Shown one piece after another: positions 7,497 to 16,641 of a stretch of 64,000 bases of DNA; the first letter of the stretch is position 1, and each line of letters opens with the position of its first letter. The DNA comes from Paenibacillus melissococcoides (GTDB lineage: Bacteria; Bacillota; Bacilli; Paenibacillales; Paenibacillaceae), in assembly GCA_944800085.1 (NCBI GenBank), contig CALYLO010000001.1:1017001-1081000 (forward strand), read 5' to 3'. A model generated the notes under the pieces. That model saw only the letters and a program-made list of their open reading frames with translations, searched no databases and had not been told where the DNA came from. Made by a program: the position numbers and the translations under genes.

Positions 7497-9296
7497 ATGG
7501 CATATCGAACCGAGTATCCAAGACCGCAATTTGTGCGAAAAGAATGGGAAAATCTGAACGGAACATGGCAGTTCGCGTTCGACGATGAAAATGTGGGCAC
7601 CGCCCAGCAATGGTACAATAACGAGCAATTTTTTAACCGGGAGATCGAGGTTCCGTTTGCCTATCAGACCCAGTTAAGAGGCATACACGATCCTTCGTTC
7701 CACGATGTCGTATGGTACCGCAGAACATTTACGGTTGACGAGGCCTGGCAGGGCAAGCGCGTTTTGCTGCATTTCGGAGCCGTCGACTATCGCGCCTGGG
7801 TCTATGTCAACGGCCAATACGTAGGGATGCATGAGGGCGGCAGCGTTCCTTTTCACTTCGATATTACCGATGAATTGACTTGGGGAACGGAAGAGGTGAC
7901 GGTTCGGGTCGAAGATCCGTCCGCCGACGAGACGATCCCCCGCGGGAAGCAGTACTGGCTGGAGCGCCCGGACGCGATCTGGTATACGCGCACGACGGGA
8001 ATCTGGCAGACCGTATGGCTTGAAGCCGTTCATGCGACAAGAATCGGAACGGTGAAATATCACCCGAATGTCGATCAAGGAGAGGTAACGCTGGAATGGG
8101 AAGTGGAGGGCGATTACCGGGGAAAAACAGTTGACCTCCGGATCTCGTTCAAAGGCGAGCTGATCGCGGCGGATCGCATCCAGCTGCAATCCGCTTATAC
8201 GAAGAGAGCGATTGATTTATTCAACCGTCATATTTTCAGAACGCCATTTCATCACATGGGCTGGACCTGGACGCCGGAAACGCCGAATCTGTTCGACGTT
8301 ACCTTCGAACTGAAGCAGGGTGACGATGTGCTCGATCGCGTGGAATCTTACTTTGGCATGAGAAAAGTTCATACCGAAAACGGTATGGTTTATTTGAATA
8401 ACAAGCCTTATTACCAGAAGCTGGTGCTCGATCAAGGGTATTGGCCGCAGGGATTATTGACGGCGCCGAGCGACGACGATTTGAAGAAGGATATCGAATT
8501 GGCGAAGCAAATGGGCTTCAACGGCTGCCGCAAGCATCAAAAAGTGGAGGATCCGCGCTTCTTGTATTGGGCGGATGTATTGGGATTTATCGTGTGGGGC
8601 GAATGCGCCGCGGCGGCCTCCTTCAGCGAGAGCGCGGTAGCCCGATTAACTCGAGAATGGATCGGCATCGTGGACAGAGACTATAACCATCCTTCCATCA
8701 TCGCCTGGGTGCCGATCAATGAGAGCTGGGGAATTCCGATGGTCCAGAGCTGTGAACAGCAGCAGCATCACAGCTTGGCGATGTATCATTTGCTTCATTC
8801 TTTGGATACGACGCGGCTCGTCATTTCGAATGACGGTTGGGAGCAGACGACAACCGATATTTGCGCGATTCATAACTATTCTCATGGCGGGCAGGAGGAA
8901 CCGGAGAAATACGAGTATTACAAACAATCCCTTGCCGCCAAAGAACAAATTTTGCAGGCTCAGTCGGCCAAGCGCCGAATCTATGCGAACGGCTTTGCCC
9001 ATCAAGGCGAACCGATCCTGTTGACGGAGTTCGGGGGAATTGCCTACAAGATTGGCGCCGGCGAGGGGTGGGGCTATACTTCCGTGAGCAATGAGCGGGA
9101 CTTCGTGCAGGAATACCGGAGAGTGATCGAGGCCGTCTACGCTTCCCGCGTGATCCATGGCTTCTGCTATACGCAGCTGACGGACGTGGAGCAGGAGATC
9201 AACGGGCTGTTAACCTATGACCGGAAGCCCAAATGCGATTTGAACGAAATCCGGAAAATCCATGAGATGTGGAATCAAGAGATTGTCGAGCAATAA
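7497..9296 (+). CDS. Glycoside hydrolase family 2 enzyme
   Basis: 599 residues with the GH2 order: a beta jelly-roll sugar-binding domain (about 1-175), an immunoglobulin-like domain (about 176-285) and a TIM barrel. The acid/base glutamate is in WVPINESWGIP (about residue 408) and the nucleophile glutamate in LLTEFGG (about residue 511). There is no signal peptide, so it acts in the cytoplasm on imported oligosaccharide. Family members cleave beta-galactosides, beta-glucuronides, beta-mannosides or alpha-arabinosides; the short length (no C-terminal domains) and pairing with GH43 fit trimming of hemicellulose or pectin side chains, but substrate cannot be fixed from sequence alone. Confidence 0.9.
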   Translation: MAYRTEYPRPQFVRKEWENLNGTWQFAFDDENVGTAQQWYNNEQFFNREIEVPFAYQTQLRGIHDPSFHDVVWYRRTFTVDEAWQGKRVLLHFGAVDYRAWVYVNGQYVGMHEGGSVPFHFDITDELTWGTEEVTVRVEDPSADETIPRGKQYWLERPDAIWYTRTTGIWQTVWLEAVHATRIGTVKYHPNVDQGEVTLEWEVEGDYRGKTVDLRISFKGELIAADRIQLQSAYTKRAIDLFNRHIFRTPFHHMGWTWTPETPNLFDVTFELKQGDDVLDRVESYFGMRKVHTENGMVYLNNKPYYQKLVLDQGYWPQGLLTAPSDDDLKKDIELAKQMGFNGCRKHQKVEDPRFLYWADVLGFIVWGECAAAASFSESAVARLTREWIGIVDRDYNHPSIIAWVPINESWGIPMVQSCEQQQHHSLAMYHLLHSLDTTRLVISNDGWEQTTTDICAIHNYSHGGQEEPEKYEYYKQSLAAKEQILQAQSAKRRIYANGFAHQGEPILLTEFGGIAYKIGAGEGWGYTSVSNERDFVQEYRRVIEAVYASRVIHGFCYTQLTDVEQEINGLLTYDRKPKCDLNEIRKIHEMWNQEIVEQ

Positions 9297-9321
9297 GGGG
9301 GAAGGAGAGCTGATCGATACG

Positions 9322-10263
9322 ATGGAAAAGGGATTTCGGACGATAAAAACGGTAACAACGGATCAGATTCATGTTAGGGACCCGTTTGTCTTTCCTTATC
9401 AGAGGGAGGGGAAATATTATTTGTTCGGCACGACGTTCGCCGATGGCTGCGGGGATATCGATCCTGTGTTTGAAGTCTATGAAAGCAGCGATTTGCGGCA
9501 TTGGACAGGTCCTTATATTGCGTTTCAACCGCCAAAAGGATTCTGGGGAGTGCGCCATTATTGGGCTCCGGAAGTGTTCGAGGTGGACGGGAAATATTAT
9601 ATGTTCGCCACGTGCAAGGGCGGCATCGGCGAACACCGGGGGACCGGCATACTTGTAGCCGATCATCCTGCCGGACCATACCGGCCGCATAGCGACGGCC
9701 CCGTGACGCCCCGCGATTGGGAATGCTTGGACGGAACCTACTACGAGGATGGAGAGGGACAGCGCTGGATCGTCTTTTGTCACGAGTGGACAGAACTTTA
9801 TGAAGGCAAAATCAAGGCGATTCGTCTTACAAAAGACTTAACCTCCTCTTATGGAGAAACGGTAACGATTCTAAACGCCGCCGACATGGAATGGATTCGT
9901 CTGTTCGACGATCCGCGCATCGAGAAGCAAGGATACTTGACCGATGCGCCGTTCATGTATCAGGCCCGTAACGGCGAACTGATAATGCTGTGGTCCAGCT
10001 ACTCGGTGGCGGGCTACGGCGACAAAGGCTTCGGCGGATATACGGTCGCGGTTGCGCGTTCCGCAACCGGTTCAATGGAGGGCCCGTGGAGTCACGACAA
10101 GGAGCTGCTGATGGATCGCAATGCCGGGCACTCCAGTCTTTTCCGCGATTTTAACAACCAATTATGGATTTGCACGCACTACCCGGATACGCCGCATGGC
10201 AATGAAAGAGCCTTATTCGTCCAGGTTGAGGAGCTCGAGAACGGATTGAAGATAGTCCAATAA
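9322..10263 (+). CDS. Glycoside hydrolase family 43-type enzyme
   Basis: 313 residues forming a five-bladed beta-propeller. The general-base Asp is in HVRDPFVF (about residue 18), the pKa-setting Asp in CLDGTYYED (about 136). The position where the family usually has a catalytic Glu reads LTDAPFMY (about 206), i.e. Asp. No signal peptide is present. The ATG at 9322 was preferred over the overlapping upstream frame; GGAGAG lies 12 nt before it, a slightly long spacing. GH43 enzymes are mainly arabinofuranosidases and xylosidases. As last gene of the operon it probably completes intracellular breakdown of an arabinose- or xylose-containing oligosaccharide. Confidence 0.87.
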   Translation: MEKGFRTIKTVTTDQIHVRDPFVFPYQREGKYYLFGTTFADGCGDIDPVFEVYESSDLRHWTGPYIAFQPPKGFWGVRHYWAPEVFEVDGKYYMFATCKGGIGEHRGTGILVADHPAGPYRPHSDGPVTPRDWECLDGTYYEDGEGQRWIVFCHEWTELYEGKIKAIRLTKDLTSSYGETVTILNAADMEWIRLFDDPRIEKQGYLTDAPFMYQARNGELIMLWSSYSVAGYGDKGFGGYTVAVARSATGSMEGPWSHDKELLMDRNAGHSSLFRDFNNQLWICTHYPDTPHGNERALFVQVEELENGLKIVQ

Positions 10264-10386
10264 ACATGAACACCTCTGACCCAACTCCGGCAGGCGCAGC
10301 CTAATTTTGTTGATCTGGGGGATAGCCAAGTCAAACGGGCCGTCCTTCCAATATCATGGAGTATCAAATGAAAGGAGGTTGTTCGA

Positions 10387-10488
10387 ATGAGCGGAGTAGG
10401 TGGAGTTGGGGGTCTCTGGACTTCAACAGGTGTAATCTTGGTTCTCTTTATTTTGCTCGTTATCGTTTCCAAAGCCTTTATTTACTAA
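10387..10488 (+). CDS. YjcZ family sporulation micro-protein, 33 aa
   Basis: A 33-codon gene with AAAGGAGG 9 nt before the ATG. The head GVGGVGGLWTSTG runs into one membrane helix and ends AFIY, closely matching the paralogue at 1172-1288 but with a shorter head. The nucleotide sequence of the helix is also very similar, pointing to a recent duplication. A GC-rich hairpin (GCCCTG / CAGGGC around 10537-10556) lies about 50 nt downstream, without a T-run. Confidence 0.87.
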   Translation: MSGVGGVGGLWTSTGVILVLFILLVIVSKAFIY

Positions 10489-10695
10489 TAACATGGCTGT
10501 ATCCTCCGATTGTGCTCATGGTTACCTTTCATATCGGCCCTGCTCATTCTGCAGGGCTGTTCCACTTGAATCCGGCGTATACTGTATATACCACCCCGGC
10601 AATCGGGAAAGGGCCGCTAAGCACCATCGGAGGATTTTTCCGATCCGCCGTTCGCTGTCCGTGCATCCATATTATTCATTCTAGGAGTGAAACGA

Positions 10696-11091
10696 ATGAA
10701 CGACAAAGAATTAAGAGAAAAAATAGCAGCTTCCTGCCGGCAATATGACAGCTTGTATGGAAAACTGGTCGCCCCGATTAATGACATGCTGATTGAAATG
10801 GAGGCGGACATTTCAGAAAAAACAGCCAATCAAATTATAGAAAACCTTACATTGTTTCACGAAGGGGAAAAATACATAGCGGACTGCCATCTGGACGAGA
10901 GCAACAATTTTATGGAGGACGGCATCCAACAACTCAAAAGAGGAAATCTCGCTGACGGGGCGCTGCAGATATTTGGCGCGGGGTTAAATTTCGCCAGCTT
11001 CGCGGCCAAAGCCGCTTCATCCAAAAATATAAATCCGCATGAGATGCTTTATGAACGCTTCAAATGGTTAAAGGACGAACTGGAATCATAA
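10696..11091 (+). CDS. Hypothetical protein, 131 aa
   Basis: 131 residues, soluble and largely helical, with alternating charged stretches (KELREKIAASCRQYDSLYGK; RFKWLKDELES at the end). A Gly/Ala-rich central segment (ADGALQIFGAGLNFASFAAKAA) could pack as a helical hairpin. TAGGAG stands 8 nt before the ATG at 10696; a GTG at 10687 overlaps it. The family is not recognised. A bidirectional terminator lies about 110 nt downstream. Confidence 0.75.
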   Translation: MNDKELREKIAASCRQYDSLYGKLVAPINDMLIEMEADISEKTANQIIENLTLFHEGEKYIADCHLDESNNFMEDGIQQLKRGNLADGALQIFGAGLNFASFAAKAASSKNINPHEMLYERFKWLKDELES

Positions 11092-11198
11092 ATACCGGAT
11101 TCCCATGGAGAAACCGAAGATGTGCCCATAGATTTCGGAGCGATGAGGATTGGCTTCACCAAGCGTGAACCGCCGAGATCAAAGACGATGTAAATAAC

Positions 11199-11229
11199 AA
11201 AAGCCCCGGGAGAGATAACCGGGGCTTTT
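11199..11229 (+). terminator. Rho-independent terminator (bidirectional)
   Basis: AAAAGCCCCGG pairs with CCGGGGCTTTT across a 9-nt loop, giving T-runs on both strands. It separates the 131-aa gene from the flavoprotein gene. Confidence 0.9.
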
Positions 11230-11328
11230 CGCCGTCGCGAAGCATATTACAAGCGGAAATTGACATCCTATATGTGAGTAACCGCAAGACTCTTTCTTTC
11301 ATGCAAAAGCTTCAACATTGGAGGTTAC

Positions 11329-12873
11329 ATGATGCCAAAAAATACAAAAATAGCCCTGATTCTCGTCATCTCCATCCTGCTAATGATGACAGGGTGCGGA
11401 AGAAGCACGAAACCAGATCCGAATGCGGGCAAGGACAACACGGCACAAGAAGAAAAGGATAAAGGAAAAAAAGATGCTGCGTCGGGTGCATCCATGGCGA
11501 AGTATACTCCGCTTGAGGAGCTAAAAGACAGCTACGACATCGTGATCGTCGGCGCGGGCGGCGCAGGCATGAGTGCCGCGCTTGAAGCCAAAGCAGCGGG
11601 CATGAATCCGGTCATTTTCGAGAAAATGCCGGTTGCAGGCGGCAATACAAGCAAAGCGTCTTCGGGCATGAACGCCTCGGAAACGAAGTTCCAAAAGGAG
11701 CAAGGCATTTCGGATAGTAATGAGTTATTTTATGAAGAAACATTAAAAGGCGGACATAACACCAACAATACGGACATGCTCCGCTTTTTCGTCGACCATT
11801 CAGCCGATGCCATCGATTGGCTGGATTCCATCGGCATTACATTGAATAATATCACGATCACGGGCGGCATGAGCGAGAAACGCACTCATCGTCCCCAAGA
11901 CGGATCGGCTGTGGGCCAGTATCTCGTGACCGGCTTGCTGAAAAATGTACAAGAACAGGGGATTCCGATTTTTGTCAATGCCAATGTCAAAGAAATTACG
12001 AAACAAGACGGAAAAGCAAATGGGGTTAAAGTTCTCTTCACGCAAAATGGAGAAAAAACGATCGCTGCGAAATCCGTCGTGATTACGGCTGGCGGCTTTG
12101 GCGCCAACATGGATATCATCGCCCAGGTTCGGCCGGATCTGGAAGGCTATGTGACGACGAACCAGGAAGGAAGCACCGGCGACGGCATTAGTATGATCGA
12201 AAAAATGGGAGGCACCACGGTCGATATGGAAGAGATCCAGGTTCACCCGACGGTGCAGCAGGAAAACTCCTACCTCATCGGTGAAGTAGTACGCGGTGAA
12301 GGCGCAATTCTCATCAACAGCAAAGGCGAACGGTTCATCAACGAAATGGCTGCTCGCGATAGCGTAACGGCGGCGATCAATAAGCTGCCGGAGAAAAACG
12401 CTTTTCTTGTGTTCGATTCCGGCGTCAGATCGCGCGCCACAGCGGTTGAACAGTATGTAAAAATGGGCTTTGTGAAGACAAAGGACACGATCGAGGCGCT
12501 GGCTGGTGATATCGGCGTACCGGCAGATCAATTGCAAAAGACGCTTGATACCTGGAACAGTGCGGTAAAAAATAAGAAAGACGCCGAGTTCGGCAGAAAG
12601 ACGGGAATGGACCACGACTTGTCCGCTGCGCCGTACTATGCGATCAGAATCGGACCAGGAATTCACTACACTATGGGCGGCGTGAGAATCAATACGAACA
12701 CGGAAGTATTGGACCAAAACGGTAAGCCGATCCCGGGTCTCTTTGCCGCTGGTGAAGTTACCGGAGGTCTGCACGGCGAGAACCGAATCGGCGGAAATTC
12801 CGTAGCGGAAATCATCATATTCGGCCGCCAAGCCGGGATAAAATCGTCTGAATACGCCAAAACACAAAAATAA
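11329..12873 (+). CDS. Lipid-anchored FAD-dependent reductase (fumarate reductase / flavocytochrome c type)
   Basis: 514 residues. Lipobox LMMTGC places Cys near residue 23, followed by a Lys/Asp-rich linker, so the enzyme sits outside the membrane. The FAD dinucleotide fold is seen in DIVIVGAGGAGMSAALEAK; the family core continues through GERFINEMAARD (substrate-binding Arg region), HYTMGGVRINT and AGEVTGGLHGENRIGGNS at the C-terminus. Homologues reduce fumarate, urocanate or related unsaturated acids. No heme-binding or FMN_bind domain is present, so the electron donor must be a separate protein. GGAGGT precedes two adjacent ATGs; the first is used. Confidence 0.88.
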   Translation: MMPKNTKIALILVISILLMMTGCGRSTKPDPNAGKDNTAQEEKDKGKKDAASGASMAKYTPLEELKDSYDIVIVGAGGAGMSAALEAKAAGMNPVIFEKMPVAGGNTSKASSGMNASETKFQKEQGISDSNELFYEETLKGGHNTNNTDMLRFFVDHSADAIDWLDSIGITLNNITITGGMSEKRTHRPQDGSAVGQYLVTGLLKNVQEQGIPIFVNANVKEITKQDGKANGVKVLFTQNGEKTIAAKSVVITAGGFGANMDIIAQVRPDLEGYVTTNQEGSTGDGISMIEKMGGTTVDMEEIQVHPTVQQENSYLIGEVVRGEGAILINSKGERFINEMAARDSVTAAINKLPEKNAFLVFDSGVRSRATAVEQYVKMGFVKTKDTIEALAGDIGVPADQLQKTLDTWNSAVKNKKDAEFGRKTGMDHDLSAAPYYAIRIGPGIHYTMGGVRINTNTEVLDQNGKPIPGLFAAGEVTGGLHGENRIGGNSVAEIIIFGRQAGIKSSEYAKTQK

Positions 12874-13152
12874 GCGACAGATCTCGCAGCACTAGTGCAG
12901 GATGCAAACAGTGAGTCGGACAACAAGTGATCTCGCAGTGGGAAAAAATATATAGCTGATTAGATGGGGCTGTCTCAAAAGTAGTATTTCACTACAGTGA
13001 GACAGCCCCCCTGATTCTCAAAGCTCGACTCGCAGAAAAACTGCAAAACTACAGCTTTGCTTTATGACGTGTATTCCGTTACAGGGAATCCTGCAAAACG
13101 GCATCAATTTCTGACTACCCAATCGATAAAGACAAAAATCGATGCACATCAT

Positions 13153-14664
13153 CACTAGCGTTGCATCGAGCGGTTAGTTCATAATCTAATTTCAATTAAC
13201 ATCAATATATGATATATATTTACATTTGCGATGTCCGCGCTAAGTCTAAAAAAGTCGAGCTGGAAACAGACCCTACGCGTTATCCATTATATGTAAAAAT
13301 CGTTTTCGTTTGTCATTACGTCACAATCAGTCTCGGTTTCATCGACTTTGTTGCCTTTTTCGGACGTCTCCCATTTCGCTTTGGTCGACCTCTAGATGTT
13401 CGAGTCGGCTTGCGGTTGAGTGCAGCGATCAAATTTTCCCATGGTTTTTCCGCATAGATGCGAATCAACTGGAGGAGGTCCCATGTCGACTTTTTACAGT
13501 CCAGTGTTAATTTAATCAGCAAACAGAGAGCATACGCGATTAAAGCAATATACATTTGGTTCCAAATCGCTTCGGCCGTATAACCGTGGGGTTTTACCAA
13601 TCGAATATGCTGCTTGACCCATTTAAAAAACAACTCAATATGCCAGCGATTTCGATAAATCTCGGCAATTTGATGTGCGGATAAGTCAAATCGATTCGTT
13701 ACAATTCGATAGGTACGCCCTTGGTCATCCTTAAACTCAATCAAACGCAGAACCGCTGGCAGCTCCGGCATCGTCACATCAGCATCAAGGATAAACCCAT
13801 TCTGCCTTTTGGGGAGGTCTCTTTTTCTGATGATCGTTAACCGGCTCTTTTGCTTGACGCGGCAAACAAATTTAATCTTATCCTCTACCCATTTCTGAAA
13901 ATGGTCGTATACCTGGTATCCTCGGTCCATCACGTAGGTCGCATCTTTATCCACTGTAAATTCCAACACGACTTCATGATCGGCTACATCTTTGGTTGAA
14001 GCGACGATCTTGTCTGGATACATCGTTTTGGAGTCCGCAACGACCAAGGAGGTGTGCATCTTCACGCCATGGCTACTTTTGGAACAATAGGACCATTTCG
14101 CGAGAATGGGAGGTAGTGTAATTCCCGATGAATCGATTAGCTTGAGTTTACCAATACCAGGCGTAATGCCGCGTTTCCCTTTTGTAAGTTGCTTGATTCG
14201 ATCAATGAGCGAGAAAAAGAGCGTCTGAAGATACTCCATAGGCAGCCGTTTCAGCTTCCGCGATAGTTGAGAAGCGCTTATGCTCTTGAGACCCAGAAGA
14301 TCTTGAAATTCAGGATTAGCCGCTACATGCTCTGACATGACTTTGTATGAGTCTCGTTGCTGAAGCTGTGCCTCTACAAATAAGAGTGTCGAAGAGCCGA
14401 CAAACAGCTTTTGGGCCCGGTAATCCAATGACTCGTGTCGAGTAGAATGGACATGTAACCATTTTAGGCATTGACAAATGACGTTATGATTCGGTACGTT
14501 ATCCATAAGAAATCTCCTTTGTTGAGGCGTTTTATGGATAACGTTAGGGTAACTCAACAATAGGAGATTTCTTTATTTTTGTCCATGAATATAGTTCAAT
14601 AAGTTACAAATATAGAGACTTATGGGATAGAAATTTTCGTAAAAAGATTGATGCAACGCTAGTG
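13153..14664 (-). mobile_element. IS4-family insertion sequence, complete, 1512 bp
   Basis: Perfect 15-bp terminal inverted repeats CACTAGCGTTGCATC (13153-13167 and complement at 14650-14664) are flanked by a 9-bp direct duplication GCACATCAT (13144-13152 and 14665-14673). Removing the element and one duplication restores the uninterrupted MITE sequence seen in copy A, which proves the insertion. One intact transposase is inside. AT content is higher than in the surroundings. Confidence 0.93.
13316..14506 (-). CDS. IS4-family transposase
   Basis: 396 residues from the ATG at 14506, which follows AAAGGAG; an extended frame to 14560 reaches into the leader without a ribosome site. The DDE catalytic set is recognisable: Asp in LIDSSGITL, Asp in YVMDRGYQVYD, and Glu in YRNRWHIELFFKW, the YREK-type signature of IS4. 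The C-terminus is strongly basic (RGRPKRNGRRPKK). Nothing suggests it is damaged, so the element may be active. Confidence 0.94.
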   Translation of the reverse strand: MDNVPNHNVICQCLKWLHVHSTRHESLDYRAQKLFVGSSTLLFVEAQLQQRDSYKVMSEHVAANPEFQDLLGLKSISASQLSRKLKRLPMEYLQTLFFSLIDRIKQLTKGKRGITPGIGKLKLIDSSGITLPPILAKWSYCSKSSHGVKMHTSLVVADSKTMYPDKIVASTKDVADHEVVLEFTVDKDATYVMDRGYQVYDHFQKWVEDKIKFVCRVKQKSRLTIIRKRDLPKRQNGFILDADVTMPELPAVLRLIEFKDDQGRTYRIVTNRFDLSAHQIAEIYRNRWHIELFFKWVKQHIRLVKPHGYTAEAIWNQMYIALIAYALCLLIKLTLDCKKSTWDLLQLIRIYAEKPWENLIAALNRKPTRTSRGRPKRNGRRPKKATKSMKPRLIVT

Positions 14665-14849
14665 GCACATCATGTACTATTGCAGGAATTTCATCAAATA
14701 GCGGCTTAAAGAGCAGAAATGGATGCATCCACGCAGCATTTCACTGCTTCATCCATCTTTCACCCGTTTGCCCGCCACCGTTTTTCCCGCATCCACATAC
14801 TATGTAAACGGGTCATCTCCATCACTTTGCAGTGCCTGTGAGACCCCCC

Positions 14850-15436
14850 TTTTTTGTGTTCCGGTGTCCTGTAAAAGGTAAAGTATCGTGATAATAAGGC
14901 AGTCTTAATAAGAGCGAAAGGCGAGCAGTACCAGCTTAGTTCCGGGGTTTTTTGTTTTTGATATATAAGGATCCTGATTATAGGGAATATATCAGCTTCC
15001 CATCACGACTAAAGTGTATGGGAAAATTCAGGATCCGAATTGAAGGGTGCAAGCGCCAATTGGTCCCCAACTACTAAGAAAAATGAATTAGAACCGATTT
15101 CAGAATCCATGCAATCCTCGTCATGACAAGGTTTTCTTGAAAAATAAATTGGGCGCCCCTTGCGGGACGCCCTCATGGGAGAGGAGAAACCGGACGAAGA
15201 GCTTATGGGGAAACGTAAGTCTTCTCCGCGGTTGTCTACGACATTCAATGATGTCGATACTTTAAGGATTGCCAGCCGGACGAAATATATACATCCCCCG
15301 GATAAGTTTTTTTCTTTTTGCGCGATGTCAGCTTCACGATGCGGATTTCATTTTTCAAAAATGGGAAATGTATGTTACGATTAACGACGAATATGCGGCA
15401 GAATCGCTGCATGGAAGTTGGCGGAAAGAAGAGAAG
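14850..15436. other. Non-coding gap with a spaced inverted repeat and a hairpin
   Basis: About 590 bp with no convincing gene. GGATCCTGA (14969-14977) is repeated inverted as TCAGGATCC (15028-15036), enclosing about 50 bp. At 15151-15172 GGGCGCCCCTTGCGGGACGCCC forms a hairpin which on the minus strand is followed by an AT-rich T-containing tract. Otherwise nothing is seen until rsmD. Confidence 0.4.
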
Positions 15437-16015
15437 GTGAGACAACTGAGAGTAATATCGGGAACGGCCAAAGGCCGTACGCTGAAGCCTGTGCCCGGCA
15501 TGGGGACAAGGCCGACGACGGATAAAGTGAAGGAAGCGCTGTTCAGCATGATCGGCCCTTATTTCGAGGGGGGACGTGCGCTCGATCTGTTCGCCGGAAC
15601 GGGCGGCTTGGGAATTGAAGCCTTGAGCCGGGGAGCGGAATGGGCGGTCTTCATCGATAAGGATGCGAGAGCGATCGAGATCGTGCGCGGCAATCTCTCG
15701 GCCACGGGGCTGGCCGGCAAGGCCGAAGTGTACCGCAACGATGCGAGACGGGCGCTCAAGGCGCTCGCCAAGCGGAATCTTTCCTTTCATTATGTCTTTC
15801 TCGATCCCCCGTACCGGTTGAAGGATGCGGACGAACTGCTGATGGAGATGTGGGATAACGGCCTGCTGAGCGAGGACGCCGTCATTGTCGTCGAGCATGA
15901 CGCATCCCATTCGTATTCCGAGCGCATTGGTCCGCTCGCGATATGGAAGAAGGCGGATTATGGGGATATCGCGGTATCGATATACCTCGTGGAAGCGGCA
16001 GCTTCCGCAGAATAA
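15437..16015 (+). CDS. rsmD: 16S rRNA (guanine(966)-N2)-methyltransferase RsmD
   Basis: About 192 residues. The SAM-binding motif DLFAGTGGLGIEALSRGA and the catalytic FLDPPYR motif of N2-guanine methyltransferases are intact, and the N-terminus VRQLRVISGTAKGR is the family start. I chose the GTG at 15437; the frame is open upstream to 15269, but that part is not conserved-looking and the ribosome site (GAAGAGAAG) is weak, so the exact start is unsure. RsmD methylates G966 of 16S rRNA in the 30S subunit. It is followed by coaD, the order seen in Bacillus (ylbH-coaD). Confidence 0.92.
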   Translation: MRQLRVISGTAKGRTLKPVPGMGTRPTTDKVKEALFSMIGPYFEGGRALDLFAGTGGLGIEALSRGAEWAVFIDKDARAIEIVRGNLSATGLAGKAEVYRNDARRALKALAKRNLSFHYVFLDPPYRLKDADELLMEMWDNGLLSEDAVIVVEHDASHSYSERIGPLAIWKKADYGDIAVSIYLVEAAASAE

Positions 16016-16073
16016 GGAAGCGATTCTGTTGCAGCCGAACAGAACAACGAGGCGCCTGCCTATGCTTCGATAG

Positions 16074-16616
<543 letters not shown>

Positions 16617-16641
16617 CCAGCGAATCGTGCCGGGACGGCGC

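Larger units (their letters stand above)
12966..14849. mobile_element. MITE-like element, copy B, split by an IS4-family insertion
   Basis: Bases 12966-13152 and 14665-14849 together rebuild a 363-bp element matching copy A at 2090-2451. The left end is a perfect hairpin: GGGGCTGTCTCA (12966-12977) pairs with TGAGACAGCCCC (12998-13009), with an inner GTAGT/ACTAC pairing. The right end TGAGACCCCCC again matches the left end inverted. A run of T after the right end (14850-14855) means the element could also act as a transcription terminator. Confidence 0.75.

Noticed and set aside
14969..15036. GGATCCTGA / TCAGGATCC as ends of a small transposon
   Set aside because: Only 9 bp, 50 bp apart, no flanking duplication and no second copy in the window.
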